Part shown: positions 1-8,530 of the stretch, piece by piece
How positions within the stretch are numbered: the first letter of the stretch is position 1
How the letters are laid out: every line of letters begins with the position of its first letter
Assembly (NCBI GenBank): GCA_023390055.1
Contig: JAEWDP010000034.1
Span: 1 to 64,000, forward strand
Length of the DNA stretch: 64,000 nt
DNA from: Pseudomonadota bacterium
Lineage (GTDB): Bacteria; Pseudomonadota; Alphaproteobacteria; Rhizobiales; Rhizobiaceae
Reading direction: 5' to 3'
Translations under genes and position numbers: made by a program
The notes under the pieces: model-generated
What the model was told of the DNA's origin: nothing
Database searches by the model: none
Seen by the model: only the letters and a program-made list of their open reading frames with translations

Positions 1-128
1 CAGTCGCATGATGCTGAAGTGTAGCCGAAACCACCGGGCTTTTTTCAGGCAAAAATCAATAATCGCGCAAAAAAATCAAATATTTATCGTTTATGGACGG
101 ACACTAAACTAAGTCATGGGGCATGCAA

Positions 129-374
129 ATGCAGACCGTCGATATCCATGAAGCCAAAACACATCTGTCGCGTCTGATCGACAGGGCAGTAAAGGGCGAA
201 CCCTTCATTATCGCCAAATCCGGCAAGCCGATGGTCAAGGTAGTCGCAATAGAGACGCCAGCCGCCGGTGAAACACGCCGCATCGGTTTCATGACCGGGC
301 AGGTTTCGGTGCCGGAAGATTTCGGCCAGATGGGCAGTGCCGAGATTGAGAAGCTGTTCGGAAACGACACATGA
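129..374 (+). CDS. Phd/YefM-family type II antitoxin
   Basis: An 81-residue protein with the opening typical of Phd/YefM (VapB-like) antitoxins: QTVDIHEAKTHLSRL, then the strand-turn-strand GEPFIIAKSGKPMVKVV. Antitoxins of this family bind DNA as dimers with the N-terminal half and wrap the partner toxin with a disordered C-terminal tail, here about residues 45-81. The start at 129 is preferred because a GGGG run at 118-121 sits seven bases upstream; an ATG at 123 in the same frame is too close to it. The stop TGA overlaps the ATG of the following PIN gene (ATGA, 371-374), the usual coupling of a toxin-antitoxin pair. Because that toxin is broken, this antitoxin probably survives as an orphan repressor. 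Confidence 0.85.
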   Translation: MQTVDIHEAKTHLSRLIDRAVKGEPFIIAKSGKPMVKVVAIETPAAGETRRIGFMTGQVSVPEDFGQMGSAEIEKLFGNDT

Positions 375-558
375 AGCTTCTGCTCGACACCCGTCTCCTG
401 CTCTGGGCAGCCGGCGAACCTGACAAGCTTCCGCATGCCGCTTTATCGGCAATCCGTTTGATCATATCCTGATTGCCCAGGCGACCGTCGAGGGCATCAC
501 CTTACTGACAGTCGACAGTATGGTAGCCCGATATCCAGCGCCAGTGCGCTGCTTTTGA
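371..558 (+). pseudogene. Truncated PIN-domain (VapC-like) toxin
   Basis: The gene opens as a normal PIN toxin, MKLLLDTRLLLWAAGEPDKL, with the first catalytic Asp. After about 27 residues it shifts frame and stops at 472. In another frame from 451 the C-terminal end of the same family is readable: NPFDHILIAQATVEGITLLT, then VDSMVARYPAPV, stopping at 558. The family is about 125-130 residues, so roughly half of the domain, including the middle acidic residues, is gone. An internal deletion that also shifted the frame explains this. The product cannot be an active ribonuclease. The overlap with the antitoxin stop confirms the original pairing. Confidence 0.85.
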
Positions 559-671
559 CAAACCTGCCAGACGTCTGAAAGGGCTCATATTCACAGCGCC
601 TTCGAACACTCGCTTAGAGATAAATCGCGCGCATTGAGCGTCCGCCGATCAAGCTGAACCATGGTCGGCCA

Positions 672-1760
672 TCAATTGCGATAGCTTGCTCCCTCGCCAT
701 CGAACAGGTGAAGCTTCTCCGGCAAGGCAGAAAAGCGCACCATCTCACCTTTCTTGATACTGGAGTTGCCGGGAAGCTTGGCAATGAGCGGTTCTCGCCT
801 CGAAGGGCCCTCCACATAAAGGAGCGTCACCTCGCCAAGCGCTTCGACAATTGCCACCTTTCCAGCGATCAGGAAGTCGTCACCGGCCGATATGACGAGG
901 TCCTCTGGTCTCACGCCAAAACTTGCCGACTTGCCCTTTTCCGAATTCTGTGTGGCGATCGGCAGTGTTACCGTGCGACCATCAGCAAAGCTCACCATCG
1001 TCTCATCACCTGTGTCTTGAACCGTGACCGGGATAATGTTCATGGCCGGCGAGCCGATGAACTGAGCAACGAAGAGGTTTTGCGGCCGTTCATAAAGCTC
1101 AAGTGGCGCGCCAACCTGTTCGATATGCCCGGCAGACAGAACAACAATACGATCTGCAAGCGTCATGGCCTCGACCTGATCATGCGTTACATAGATCATC
1201 GTCGTGTCAGGCATCTGCTCCTTGAGTTTTGAAATCTCGATGCGGGTTGCGACACGAAGGGCCGCATCCAGGTTGGAAAGCGGTTCGTCAAACAGGAAAA
1301 CCTTCGGATCACGGCAGATAGCCCGGCCGATGGCAACACGTTGGCGCTGGCCGCCCGATAGCGCTTTCGGCAGTCGACCAAGATAAGGAGTAAGCTGCAG
1401 GATGTCGGCCGCCGCACGCACCCGCCGGTCGATCTCCACCTTGCTTTCATGGGCAATGCGCATGCCAAATGCCATGTTGTCATAAACCGTCATATGCGGG
1501 TAAAGCGCATAGGACTGAAACACCATCGCGATACCACGTTTTGATGGCGGCACCTCATTGACCAGTTGCGTGTCGATGAAAAGTTCGCCGCCGGTAATCG
1601 TCTCGAGGCCTGCAATCATCCGCAGCAAGGTTGACTTCCCACAACCGGATGGGCCGACAAAGACCACGAATTCGCCCTGGGCAATTTCAAGGTCGATGCC
1701 ATGGATCACCTTCACCGGACCATAGGCCTTTCGGATATCTTTCAATACGACACCAGCCAT
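672..1760 (-). CDS. aglK: Alpha-glucoside ABC transporter ATP-binding protein AglK
   Basis: A 362-residue ATPase of the MalK/UgpC class that powers the sugar importer encoded upstream. Walker A GPSGCGKST is at residues 36-44, the ABC signature LSGGQ at 134-138 and Walker B FLFDEP at 155-160. The last ~120 residues form the OB-fold regulatory domain (MOBP) typical of carbohydrate importers. An AAGGGGAAAG ribosome binding site precedes the ATG. It is the last gene of aglE-F-G-A-K, only 17 bases after aglA. The gene order matches the agl operon known from Sinorhizobium meliloti, which takes up sucrose, maltose and trehalose; substrate range here is inferred from that. Confidence 0.9.
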   Translation of the reverse strand: MAGVVLKDIRKAYGPVKVIHGIDLEIAQGEFVVFVGPSGCGKSTLLRMIAGLETITGGELFIDTQLVNEVPPSKRGIAMVFQSYALYPHMTVYDNMAFGMRIAHESKVEIDRRVRAAADILQLTPYLGRLPKALSGGQRQRVAIGRAICRDPKVFLFDEPLSNLDAALRVATRIEISKLKEQMPDTTMIYVTHDQVEAMTLADRIVVLSAGHIEQVGAPLELYERPQNLFVAQFIGSPAMNIIPVTVQDTGDETMVSFADGRTVTLPIATQNSEKGKSASFGVRPEDLVISAGDDFLIAGKVAIVEALGEVTLLYVEGPSRREPLIAKLPGNSSIKKGEMVRFSALPEKLHLFDGEGASYRN

Positions 1761-1777
1761 GCGATCTTTCCCCTTGT

Positions 1778-3433
1778 TCAGGCCCTGCGGGCGAAGAATG
1801 CCCCCCAGGGCGGCAGGTCTATCCGATTACCCCTGACATCACTTTGGAAACCGTGCCCTTCCAGCATCTCCCAGTCACCGGTCGGCGCTTCGGTCACCGC
1901 CGGCACCGAGCCGATGTTGAAAATGCACAAGATCACCTCGTTGCCGTGGCGGCGCTCATATTGCAGGAGGGACCCTCCAGAAGGCACGATCTGCATTTCG
2001 CCCTGGACAAGGGCGGGATGCTGCTTTCTGAACGCAAGGAAGCGTCGATACTGTTCCAAAACGGAATCGGGATCCCCATACTGGGCGCTGACGGCTCGCA
2101 TCTGATGTTCGACCGGGATTGGCAGCCACGTCCTCACCGCCGTGGAGAACCCTGCCTGAAGCGCTTGCGCATCCCAGACCATCGGCGTACGGCATCCGTC
2201 GCGTCCCTTGAATTCCGGCCAGAACTGGATCCCGTAAGGATCCTGCAGATCTCCATAGGCAATATCCGCTTCGGTCAGCCCAAGTTCTTCACCCTGGTAG
2301 ATACAGACCGAGCCACGCTGCGTCATCAAGACGGCGGACAGCATCTTTACATAGGCGTCCCGGTCAACAACATCCGCGCCCCATCGGGTCGCATGACGGA
2401 CGACATCATGGTTTGAAAAAGCCCAGCATGCCCAGCCTTCGGGGGCCGCCGCAGAAAATGCTCCCTGAATTTCCAGGACACCTTGCGGCGTCAAAGCCTC
2501 CGGTGCCAGGAATTCAAACGCGTAGCACATATGCATCTTGTCACCGCCGGAGGTATATTCTCCGACGATCTCGAGTCCACGCTGGCTGTCTCCGACCTCA
2601 CCGACGGCGGCAATTGCCGGAAACTCGTCGAGGACTGCCCGAAACCGCTGAAGGAATTCGAGGTTCTCCGGTCGGTTCTTGTCGTAGATATGCTCCTGGA
2701 AGTTGTACGGATTGACGGCGGGTGCCGTCGAGGCATTTCGCCTGGATGGCTCAAGCGCCGGATTGTCGCGCAATTCCTTGTCGTGAAAATAGAAGTTGAT
2801 TGTGTCGAGCCTGAACCCGTCGACACCGCGCGTGAGCCAGAAACGCGTCATGTCCAACAACGCATCCTGAACTTCAAGATTGTGCAGATTGAGATCCGGT
2901 TGCGAGGTCAGAAAGTTGTGCATGTAATACTGCATACGCGTGGGATCCCAATGCCATGCAGAACCGCCGAAGATCGACATCCAGTTGTTCGGTGGCGTGC
3001 CGTCCGGCCTGGCATCCGCCCATACATACCAGTCAGCCTTGGGATTGACGCGGCTCGACTGGCTTTCAATGAACCAGGAATGCTGATTTGAACTGTGCGA
3101 CATCACCAGATCGATCATCACCTTCAAACCCAGGCGGTGTGCTTCGGCGACAAGTCCTTCGAAATCCGACAGCGTCCCGAACATCGGATCGACATCCGTG
3201 TAGTTGGACACGTCGTAGCCAAAGTCCTTCATCGGCGAGGGAAAGAATGGCGATATCCAGATGGCATCGGCACCAAGAGCTGCCACATGCGGCAGGCGCG
3301 CAGTAATCCCTTTCAGGTCACCAATGCCGTCACCATTGGAATCCTGAAACGAGCGTGGATAGATCTGGTAGATGACGGCGCCACGCCACCAGTCCTTGTT
3401 GTTAGTCGTCGGGGTTCCTGTAACAATGGTCAT
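1778..3433 (-). CDS. aglA: GH13 alpha-glucosidase AglA
   Basis: A 551-residue cytoplasmic alpha-glucosidase of glycoside hydrolase family 13 that splits the imported alpha-glucosides. The four GH13 regions are clear: DLVMSH (Asp108-His113), GFRLD with nucleophile Asp210, VGEVGD with acid/base Glu279, and the transition-state NHD at 341-343. An early calcium-loop-like DSNGDGIGD is at residues 31-39. There is no signal peptide, which fits cleavage after uptake. An AGGACTG ribosome binding site supports the ATG at 3433. It sits between the permease genes and aglK, as in other rhizobial agl operons. Exact substrate (sucrose, maltose, trehalose or isomaltose) cannot be decided from the motifs. Confidence 0.92.
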   Translation of the reverse strand: MTIVTGTPTTNNKDWWRGAVIYQIYPRSFQDSNGDGIGDLKGITARLPHVAALGADAIWISPFFPSPMKDFGYDVSNYTDVDPMFGTLSDFEGLVAEAHRLGLKVMIDLVMSHSSNQHSWFIESQSSRVNPKADWYVWADARPDGTPPNNWMSIFGGSAWHWDPTRMQYYMHNFLTSQPDLNLHNLEVQDALLDMTRFWLTRGVDGFRLDTINFYFHDKELRDNPALEPSRRNASTAPAVNPYNFQEHIYDKNRPENLEFLQRFRAVLDEFPAIAAVGEVGDSQRGLEIVGEYTSGGDKMHMCYAFEFLAPEALTPQGVLEIQGAFSAAAPEGWACWAFSNHDVVRHATRWGADVVDRDAYVKMLSAVLMTQRGSVCIYQGEELGLTEADIAYGDLQDPYGIQFWPEFKGRDGCRTPMVWDAQALQAGFSTAVRTWLPIPVEHQMRAVSAQYGDPDSVLEQYRRFLAFRKQHPALVQGEMQIVPSGGSLLQYERRHGNEVILCIFNIGSVPAVTEAPTGDWEMLEGHGFQSDVRGNRIDLPPWGAFFARRA

Positions 3434-3465
3434 GCAACAGTCCTAGTCCTGGAAGATAATGGTGT

Positions 3466-4629
3466 TCAGCCGCCCTTGACCGATCCCGCCAGAAGGCCGC
3501 GGACCAGATATCTCTGGAGCGCGAAAAATACCAGCACAGGAACAATGATCGTGATGAATGCCGACGCTGTCAGGATTTCCCACTTGCCCCCCTGAGATCC
3601 GAGAAGCGCGTTGAGGGCCCCGGTCAAGACCAGCTGGTCCCTTCCGGTCCCCAGGAACACCATCGCAACAAGAAGATCGTTCCAGGTCCATAGAAACTGG
3701 AAGATCGAAATCGACGCCAGGGCTGGAAACGACAATGGCAGGACGATCTTCATGAAGATCTCGAAGTCGCTGGCACCGTCCACCCGGGCGGATTCGATGA
3801 TCTCCCTTGGCAGGCCCGCGATATAGTTGCGAAGTAGATAGATCGCGAGCGGCATGCCAAATGCCGCATGCGCCAGCCAGATGCCGGCATAACTGCGTGA
3901 CGGCACGCCGAAGAAAGCGCCAATGTCATTGTAAAGACGCAAGAGCGGAATGAGCGACATCTGCAATGGCACGACGATCAGACCGACGACAAGTGCGATC
4001 AGGAGTGCTCTTCCTGGAAAGTTCATCCAGGAAAGAGCGTATGCCGCAAATGCCGATATCAGGATCGGGATGATCGTGGAGGGTATGGCAACCGTCAGGG
4101 AATTGATGAACGCCTGTCCTATCCCCTGCGATGTCAGGACCGTCTCATAGTTCTCCAGGGTGAATGCCGGTGGTGTTGCAACGGCCAGATAGACGCGCTT
4201 GCCCCGTTTGCCATCAAACGCCACATCCGAGGACTGTTCGTAGGTACCGTCGGCATTGACGACAAGCGTTTCTCCCTCGCCAAGGTCAGCCACCTCCCCC
4301 GCCTTGAAGGCTGTCGGATCTGCGACACGGACACCGAAATTGCGTACGCGACCGCTCATGCCGTCGTCGAAGACAGACCCGGAAATAATGTAACTTCCCT
4401 GCACTTCACGAGCCGTCGAAGGGTCCCCGAGGCGCGCAGCCATTGTCTGGGTCGAGCTCGTAAAGGCGGTCCACCAGCCGGACGTGGTGATCTGCTCCTT
4501 GTCGCGAACCGAGGTGACGAGGATGCCAACGGTTGGGATCAGCCACAAGATGACGATCAACAGGACCGACAGATGGACAATGAGTCGCGGCAGGCCTACC
4601 CGTCTCAATTCTGCGGCCATTGTCACCAT
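3466..4629 (-). CDS. aglG: Alpha-glucoside ABC transporter permease AglG
   Basis: A 387-residue inner-membrane permease of the MalG class. An N-terminal membrane helix (about residues 15-37) is followed by an unusually long periplasmic stretch (about 38-155), then the five-helix permease core. The EAA cytoplasmic loop that contacts the ATPase reads GLPREIIESARVDGASDFEI. The long first periplasmic loop resembles the enlarged loop of AglG/MalF-type subunits. The start lies two bases beyond the aglF stop, indicating translational coupling. Paired with AglF it forms the heterodimeric pore. Confidence 0.88.
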   Translation of the reverse strand: MVTMAAELRRVGLPRLIVHLSVLLIVILWLIPTVGILVTSVRDKEQITTSGWWTAFTSSTQTMAARLGDPSTAREVQGSYIISGSVFDDGMSGRVRNFGVRVADPTAFKAGEVADLGEGETLVVNADGTYEQSSDVAFDGKRGKRVYLAVATPPAFTLENYETVLTSQGIGQAFINSLTVAIPSTIIPILISAFAAYALSWMNFPGRALLIALVVGLIVVPLQMSLIPLLRLYNDIGAFFGVPSRSYAGIWLAHAAFGMPLAIYLLRNYIAGLPREIIESARVDGASDFEIFMKIVLPLSFPALASISIFQFLWTWNDLLVAMVFLGTGRDQLVLTGALNALLGSQGGKWEILTASAFITIIVPVLVFFALQRYLVRGLLAGSVKGG

Positions 4630-4630
4630 T

Positions 4631-5644
4631 TCAGTGCTCCCTGGTCTCTCTATTCGCCTGGCGTATGTTCCAGACCATGATCGGGGTCACGGCTGCCATC
4701 AGCACGATGGCGATGACGGCGCTCCTGCCTGAATCCCCACCACCGCGGAACATCCATTCGAACATGAGATTGGCAAGGACCATCGTGTCCCACTGGCCAT
4801 TCGTCATTGTCAGGACAATGTCAAAGACCTTGAGAACGAGGATCGTGATCGTCGTCCAGACCACGGCGATCGTCCCCCAGACCTGCGGCACCATGATCTT
4901 CCAGAAAATCTGCCAGCCATTGGCTCCATCGATCACGGCCGCCTCAATGGTTTCTTCCGGGATCCCGCGCAATGCAGCCGACAAGATGACCATCGCAAAA
5001 CCGGTCTGGATCCAGATTAGTATGACCATGAGGAAAAGATTGTTCCAGAACGGCAGCGCAATCCAGACTTGCGGATCGCCACCAAAGAACTGGACGATCG
5101 CGTTCAAGAGGCCAATCTGCGTCTCGCTGCCACCACGGTATTCGTAGATGAATTTCCAAATAACCGAAGCACCGACGAACGAAATTGCCATCGGCATGAA
5201 GACGAGGCTCTTGGCGATGTTTCCCCACCATATCCGATCTGTCAAAACCGCAATCACGAGGCCGAAGAAGGTACAGGCCGCAGGAACCACGGCCAGCCAT
5301 AGGACATTGTTGAAGATCGATTGGCGGAAGGTATCGTCATAAAATGCCCATCGATAATTGGCGATACCGACGAAATTGACGCCGGAACGATCATAAAAGG
5401 ACAAGACGAACGTGGCGATGACCGGGTAGACAAGGTAGACGGCCAAAAGAAACAATGCGGGACCCAGGAAGAGCCAGGGCCTGACCAGACTGCGGCGATT
5501 GAGGTTCAGGGACTGGCGCTCGATATTGCAGTCTGAGACCGGGAAGACAAACTGAAGTAATTTGTCCGAGAGCCAGTAGTAGAAGGCGCAAGCAAATACG
5601 CCGGCGATCACGACACCGATGGCCGACACGACCTGGAATGCCAT
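4631..5644 (-). CDS. aglF: Alpha-glucoside ABC transporter permease AglF
   Basis: A 337-residue MalF-class permease. An extra N-terminal membrane helix (AFQVVSAIGVVIAGVFAC) precedes the usual helix WLFLGPALFLLAVYLVYPVI and the transport core. The EAA loop is GIPEETIEAAVIDGANGWQI. The frame is open further upstream, but the ATG at 5644 has a GGGGGGACAAGG ribosome binding site and matches the expected AglF start, so the upstream 22 codons were removed. It lies 70 bases after aglE and is followed at once by aglG. Confidence 0.88.
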   Translation of the reverse strand: MAFQVVSAIGVVIAGVFACAFYYWLSDKLLQFVFPVSDCNIERQSLNLNRRSLVRPWLFLGPALFLLAVYLVYPVIATFVLSFYDRSGVNFVGIANYRWAFYDDTFRQSIFNNVLWLAVVPAACTFFGLVIAVLTDRIWWGNIAKSLVFMPMAISFVGASVIWKFIYEYRGGSETQIGLLNAIVQFFGGDPQVWIALPFWNNLFLMVILIWIQTGFAMVILSAALRGIPEETIEAAVIDGANGWQIFWKIMVPQVWGTIAVVWTTITILVLKVFDIVLTMTNGQWDTMVLANLMFEWMFRGGGDSGRSAVIAIVLMAAVTPIMVWNIRQANRETREH

Positions 5645-5714
5645 CCTTGTCCCCCCGATCAATCCGTTCAGCGTGAAGGAGTAGCCGCACCTGACAGATG
5701 CGGCCACCATCCGA

Positions 5715-7073
5715 TCAGTTCAGGCCATCCCAGGCTTTCTGGATTTCACCGGCAACGGTCTTCGCATCCTTGCCTCCGACATAGTCGATCATGCCGGTCC
5801 AGAATGCCCCGGCGCCAATCTTGCCGGGCATCAGATCGGATGCGTCGAAACGATAGGTCGTGGCCGTCGCCAGGATCTCACCCTGTTTTTTCAGTGCTGC
5901 GTTTGCATAGGCTTCGACATTGACACCCTTGTAAGGTGTGAGGAACGCGGTCTGAGCCATCCAGATCTCGTGCGCGATCGGCGTTTTCAGGAACTCGATG
6001 AACGCCTTGGCAGCGGGCGAATCCTTGGTGATGGCCGCAAGTGTCCCTGCCCCCAGAACCGGGCTGCCAAGATCAGCCTTGTCTGCATAGGTCGGCATGT
6101 AGAAGAAGTCGGCATCCGTTCCAAGCTCCGTGCCGTCAGGAAAGAAGGACGGGATGAAGGAGGCCTGATGATGAAGATAGCACTTCGGCGGAATGTCGAA
6201 GAGACCCTTCGGGCTGTCGCGAAAATCCGTCGATGCCACCGCTTGGACCCCGCCAGCAACATAGTCTTCGTTCCTGGCAAATTTTCCGAATTCCTCGATG
6301 GCACCGACAACGGCGGGATCATCGAACTTGATTTCGTTGCTCACCCATTTGTCATAGGTTTCCGCAGGTTCCAAGCGCAACATCAGATCCTCCACCCAGT
6401 CGGTAGCAGGCCAGCCAGTCGCACCGCCAGAACCAAGCCCGATGCACCATGGTACTCCGCCATCTTCGACGATCTGGTCGCTGAGCGCGATCAGATCTTC
6501 CATGGTCTTCGGTATTTCGTAGCCGGCTTCCTCGAAATTCTCCGGTACATACCAGACCAGCGACTTCACATCGGCCTTGTAGGGAAACGCATAGAATGCC
6601 TCGGCACCATCCTTGCCCTCATAGGTGCCATATCCAACCCAGCTGTCACCGGCTCCGTAATTTTCCGCGATCCAGTCGGCCGTTTCCTCGCCAAGCGGTG
6701 TAAGGAAGCCTTTGGATGCGAGGTCAGCAAGAAGGCCCGGCTGGGGAATGATGGCAATGTTTGGCGGAGAGCCTGCCTGCGTGTCGATGACGATCTGCTG
6801 CTCGTAATTTTCCGAGGATGAATAGCGTCCGTCAACGCCGGTTGCCGCATTGAAATAGGCAAGCACACTGTTGAAGAGAATTTCATCTTCCCCGCGCCAG
6901 GGGCCGAACAGTGTCAGGCTTTCACCTGCCAGATCAGAATGTGCCGCCTTGAAGTCCTCAAAGCTTTGCCAGTTGAAGCGGGGATCTTCGCCTGGGGGAA
7001 ATTTCAGCTCCTGAGCGTGGGCACCACCACTCATCAGCACGACCGCCGACGCCATCAAAAACATCTTGTTCAT
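5715..7073 (-). CDS. aglE: Alpha-glucoside ABC transporter substrate-binding protein AglE
   Basis: A 452-residue periplasmic binding protein, first gene of the agl operon. MNKMFLMASAVVLMSGGAHA is a Sec signal peptide, with cleavage expected after AHA. The mature part has features of family-1 sugar-binding proteins, such as SLTLFGPWRGEDE near the start and late segments around a conserved tryptophan. The open frame extends 42 codons upstream, but the ATG at 7073 has the near-perfect site GGGAGGAGG eight bases upstream and places the signal peptide at the N-terminus. It delivers alpha-glucosides to AglF/AglG. Confidence 0.9.
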   Translation of the reverse strand: MNKMFLMASAVVLMSGGAHAQELKFPPGEDPRFNWQSFEDFKAAHSDLAGESLTLFGPWRGEDEILFNSVLAYFNAATGVDGRYSSSENYEQQIVIDTQAGSPPNIAIIPQPGLLADLASKGFLTPLGEETADWIAENYGAGDSWVGYGTYEGKDGAEAFYAFPYKADVKSLVWYVPENFEEAGYEIPKTMEDLIALSDQIVEDGGVPWCIGLGSGGATGWPATDWVEDLMLRLEPAETYDKWVSNEIKFDDPAVVGAIEEFGKFARNEDYVAGGVQAVASTDFRDSPKGLFDIPPKCYLHHQASFIPSFFPDGTELGTDADFFYMPTYADKADLGSPVLGAGTLAAITKDSPAAKAFIEFLKTPIAHEIWMAQTAFLTPYKGVNVEAYANAALKKQGEILATATTYRFDASDLMPGKIGAGAFWTGMIDYVGGKDAKTVAGEIQKAWDGLN

Positions 7074-7519
7074 CGCAGTAACCTCCTCCCATGATGTCGC
7101 TCCTGGTGCCTTGTGATGTGTTTCTCCTCGCGCGACAGTCAAGACCCCTTCTTGCTGACGCGTACACGGTCTCCCCACAATTCGTCCAATCCTCTGCAAG
7201 GTCAGGGTTGTCAGAAACCAGATGGTGGGGCACTTGCAAAGCCAGGCATGCCGAAACGTCTCCAGGCTGACACCCGATTGTTTGACACTCGCATTGCGAT
7301 GCCATCCAGCCGGCGCAGTTCAAATCGGCACTGGTGCCCACTCATCACGACGCGTTCATGCGATGAAGTCGCCGTCGATTGAAATCTGGGGCTGATCGTG
7401 CCGGAAAATCAGGTCGAGAGCATCTTACGCTTCCAGATCAACGCATGGCTCAAGTCTGGCAGGATTGCCTTCCTACATTTCATGCCATCTCATTGGAGAC
7501 AACGAGGGCAGCCATGAAA
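7074..7519. other. Intergenic region between aglE and folD; no gene recognised
   Basis: This stretch of 446 bases must hold the agl promoter, reading leftward. In S. meliloti a LacI-type regulator gene aglR lies next to aglE; no helix-turn-helix gene can be read here on either strand. The open frame running into aglE from the right has no start with a ribosome binding site and no family resemblance. A short open stretch on the plus strand near 7386-7515 follows an in-frame stop and lacks a start. No strong palindrome or terminator hairpin was found by eye. Confidence 0.5.
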
Positions 7520-8419
7520 TCAGAATCTGGGAACCGGCTGCCCTTGTGACCTCGACGCCGCGACGACCGTATTTGCCATCAGCATTGCAATCGTCATCGG
7601 TCCGACACCACCTGGAACCGGCGTTATGGCGCCCGCAGTCTGTGAGGCTTCCTCATAGGCAACATCCCCGGTCAAGCGCGTCTTGCCTTCCCCCTTCTCG
7701 GGCGCTGGAATGCGGTTGATCCCGACATCGATGACCGTGGCTCCCGGTTTGACCCAGTCTGCCTTGACCATATGAGGACGGCCAACGGCTGCCACCAGGA
7801 TATCAGCATTTCGGCAGATCGAAGACAGGTCCTTGCTGCGTGAATGCGCCATGGTCACGGTGGCATTGGCCGCCAGAAGCAACAATGACATCGGCTTTCC
7901 GAAGAGATTTGAGCGGCCGATGACAACCGCATTCAATCCAGACAGGTCCTTCCCATGGATCTTTTCAACCAGAAGCATCGCGCCAGCCGGTGTGCAGGAA
8001 ATCAAGCCACTGGTGAGGTCGCCAGTCGCAATTTTGCCCGCATTGACCACATTCAGACCGTCCACGTCCTTGTGCGGAAGGATCGACTGGATAACCGGTT
8101 CGGAATCCAGATGTTTCGGTAGCGGCAACTGCACCAGTATCCCATGGACTTTCGGATCCGCATTCAATTGAGCGACCAATTGCTCAAGGTCGTCCTGGCT
8201 GGTTTTTTCGGGCAGGTTGTGTTGAATGGAATTGAAGCCACACTGTTTTGCCATCCTGCTCTTGGAATTGACATAGGCGTGGCTTGCAGGATCATCCCCG
8301 ACGATTACGACCGCAAGACCGGGTTTTGTTCCGACAGCTGCTTCAAGCGACCGGGAGGCCGCCGTCACGGCCTCGATTACAGATGCTGCTGCCTGTTTTC
8401 CATCGATAATGGTCGCCAC
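7520..8419 (-). CDS. folD: Bifunctional methylenetetrahydrofolate dehydrogenase/cyclohydrolase FolD
   Basis: A 299-residue cytoplasmic enzyme that interconverts 5,10-methylene- and 10-formyl-tetrahydrofolate using NADP. Family signatures are present: the substrate-site [14 protein letters not shown] with the catalytic Lys, the [14 protein letters not shown] segment, [10 protein letters not shown] of the Rossmann nucleotide loop and the C-terminal [18 protein letters not shown]. The longest frame begins at 8449, but the GTG at 8419 has AGGGGGA six bases upstream and gives the normal family length, so it is taken as the start. It appears monocistronic, between the agl operon and the polysaccharide gene. 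Confidence 0.95.
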   Translation of the reverse strand: MATIIDGKQAAASVIEAVTAASRSLEAAVGTKPGLAVVIVGDDPASHAYVNSKSRMAKQCGFNSIQHNLPEKTSQDDLEQLVAQLNADPKVHGILVQLPLPKHLDSEPVIQSILPHKDVDGLNVVNAGKIATGDLTSGLISCTPAGAMLLVEKIHGKDLSGLNAVVIGRSNLFGKPMSLLLLAANATVTMAHSRSKDLSSICRNADILVAAVGRPHMVKADWVKPGATVIDVGINRIPAPEKGEGKTRLTGDVAYEEASQTAGAITPVPGGVGPMTIAMLMANTVVAASRSQGQPVPRF

Positions 8420-8530
8420 GCCAAATCCCCCTGCTTTAAATCCAGCCACCGCCTGAACCTAGGTCTGCGGCTAATGGCACCTTTGCCGTATGCGTCTCAG
8501 ACGATCAAATTGCAAGAAAATTGCGAGCGC

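Noticed and set aside
5970..6821. 283-codon open frame on the plus strand
   Set aside because: Antisense shadow of aglE; the aglE product has a signal peptide and clear family features, this one has none.
7200..7341. Possible remnant of an aglR (LacI) gene upstream of aglE
   Set aside because: No helix-turn-helix or periplasmic-binding-protein-like motif could be read in any frame.
7386..7515. Short open plus-strand stretch reading GLIVPENQVESILRFQ, looking briefly protein-like
   Set aside because: It follows an in-frame stop, has no start codon and no recognised family; too short to call a remnant.
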